Source: DUZB01 sp964407525
GTDB taxonomy: Bacteria > Desulfobacterota > DSM-4660 > Desulfatiglandales > Desulfatiglandaceae
NCBI GenBank assembly: GCA_964407525.1
Contig: CAYOWC010000108.1
Location: 1-13,850 of the forward strand
DNA length: 13,850 nt
Reading direction: 5' to 3'
This document shows, one piece after another, positions 13,834 to 13,850 of this stretch; within the stretch, counting starts at the first letter, position 1, and the number at the start of each line of letters is the position of its first letter. The notes beneath the pieces are model-generated. The model made no database searches and had not been told where the DNA came from. It saw only the letters and a program-made list of their open reading frames with translations. The position numbers were made by a program, and so were the translations under genes.

Positions 13834-13850
13834 GCAATCGGCCCTTCGGG

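Noticed and set aside
1..13850. tRNA genes, CRISPR arrays, transposases, phage or defence genes
   Set aside because: Looked for on both strands; no cloverleaf, spaced direct-repeat array or characteristic protein was seen.

Overview
The window looks like chromosome from a strictly or largely anaerobic deltaproteobacterium (Desulfobacterota, perhaps a sulfate reducer or syntroph). This is inferred from the ispG-proS-rel gene order, a selenocysteine-containing peroxiredoxin, a phosphofructokinase with pyrophosphate-type active-site residues, a Slp-type lipoprotein, and a neighbouring YeeE/YedE-type sulfur/selenium transport protein. No mobile element, CRISPR array, tRNA or rRNA was found. A run of exactly 100 N (8625-8724) marks an assembly gap, so this is draft or metagenome-assembled sequence.

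Layout, left to right. (1) 1-2170, plus strand: the 3' part of a YeeE/YedE-like membrane protein fused to a degenerate rhodanese domain; an exported AhpC-type peroxiredoxin whose peroxidatic residue is encoded by an in-frame TGA (selenocysteine) followed by a SECIS-like hairpin; and a Slp-family outer-membrane lipoprotein. The three genes are close or overlapping and probably form one envelope sulfur/selenium/oxidant unit. (2) 2229-3485: a promoter and a phosphofructokinase. (3) 3486-3705: a gene-free spacer with repeat fragments and a 34-nt imperfect palindrome. (4) 3706-8622, plus strand: ispG, proS and rel, with tight spacing and a proS/rel overlap; the last codons of rel are lost in the gap. 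(5) 8725-9188: two inverted repeats, then rpmB (ribosomal protein L28) on the minus strand with a terminator overlapping its stop codon, and a divergent promoter region whose two -10 boxes overlap. (6) 9189-11070, plus strand: mpl (murein peptide recycling ligase) and a small protein of unknown function. (7) 11071-11219: a convergent spacer with several hairpins. (8) 11220-13639, minus strand: hisI, hisG (long form) and a class I aminotransferase as a probable operon. (9) 13640-13850: the hisI promoter region, repeat fragments and a strong hairpin.

The genes cover translation and the stringent response (proS, rel, rpmB), isoprenoid and cell-wall precursors (ispG, mpl), glycolysis, histidine synthesis, and an envelope redox module. 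The most notable element is the exported selenocysteine peroxiredoxin, which a standard gene caller would split or call broken. It lacks the usual C-terminal resolving cysteine and sits beside a protein of a family linked to sulfur and selenium uptake.
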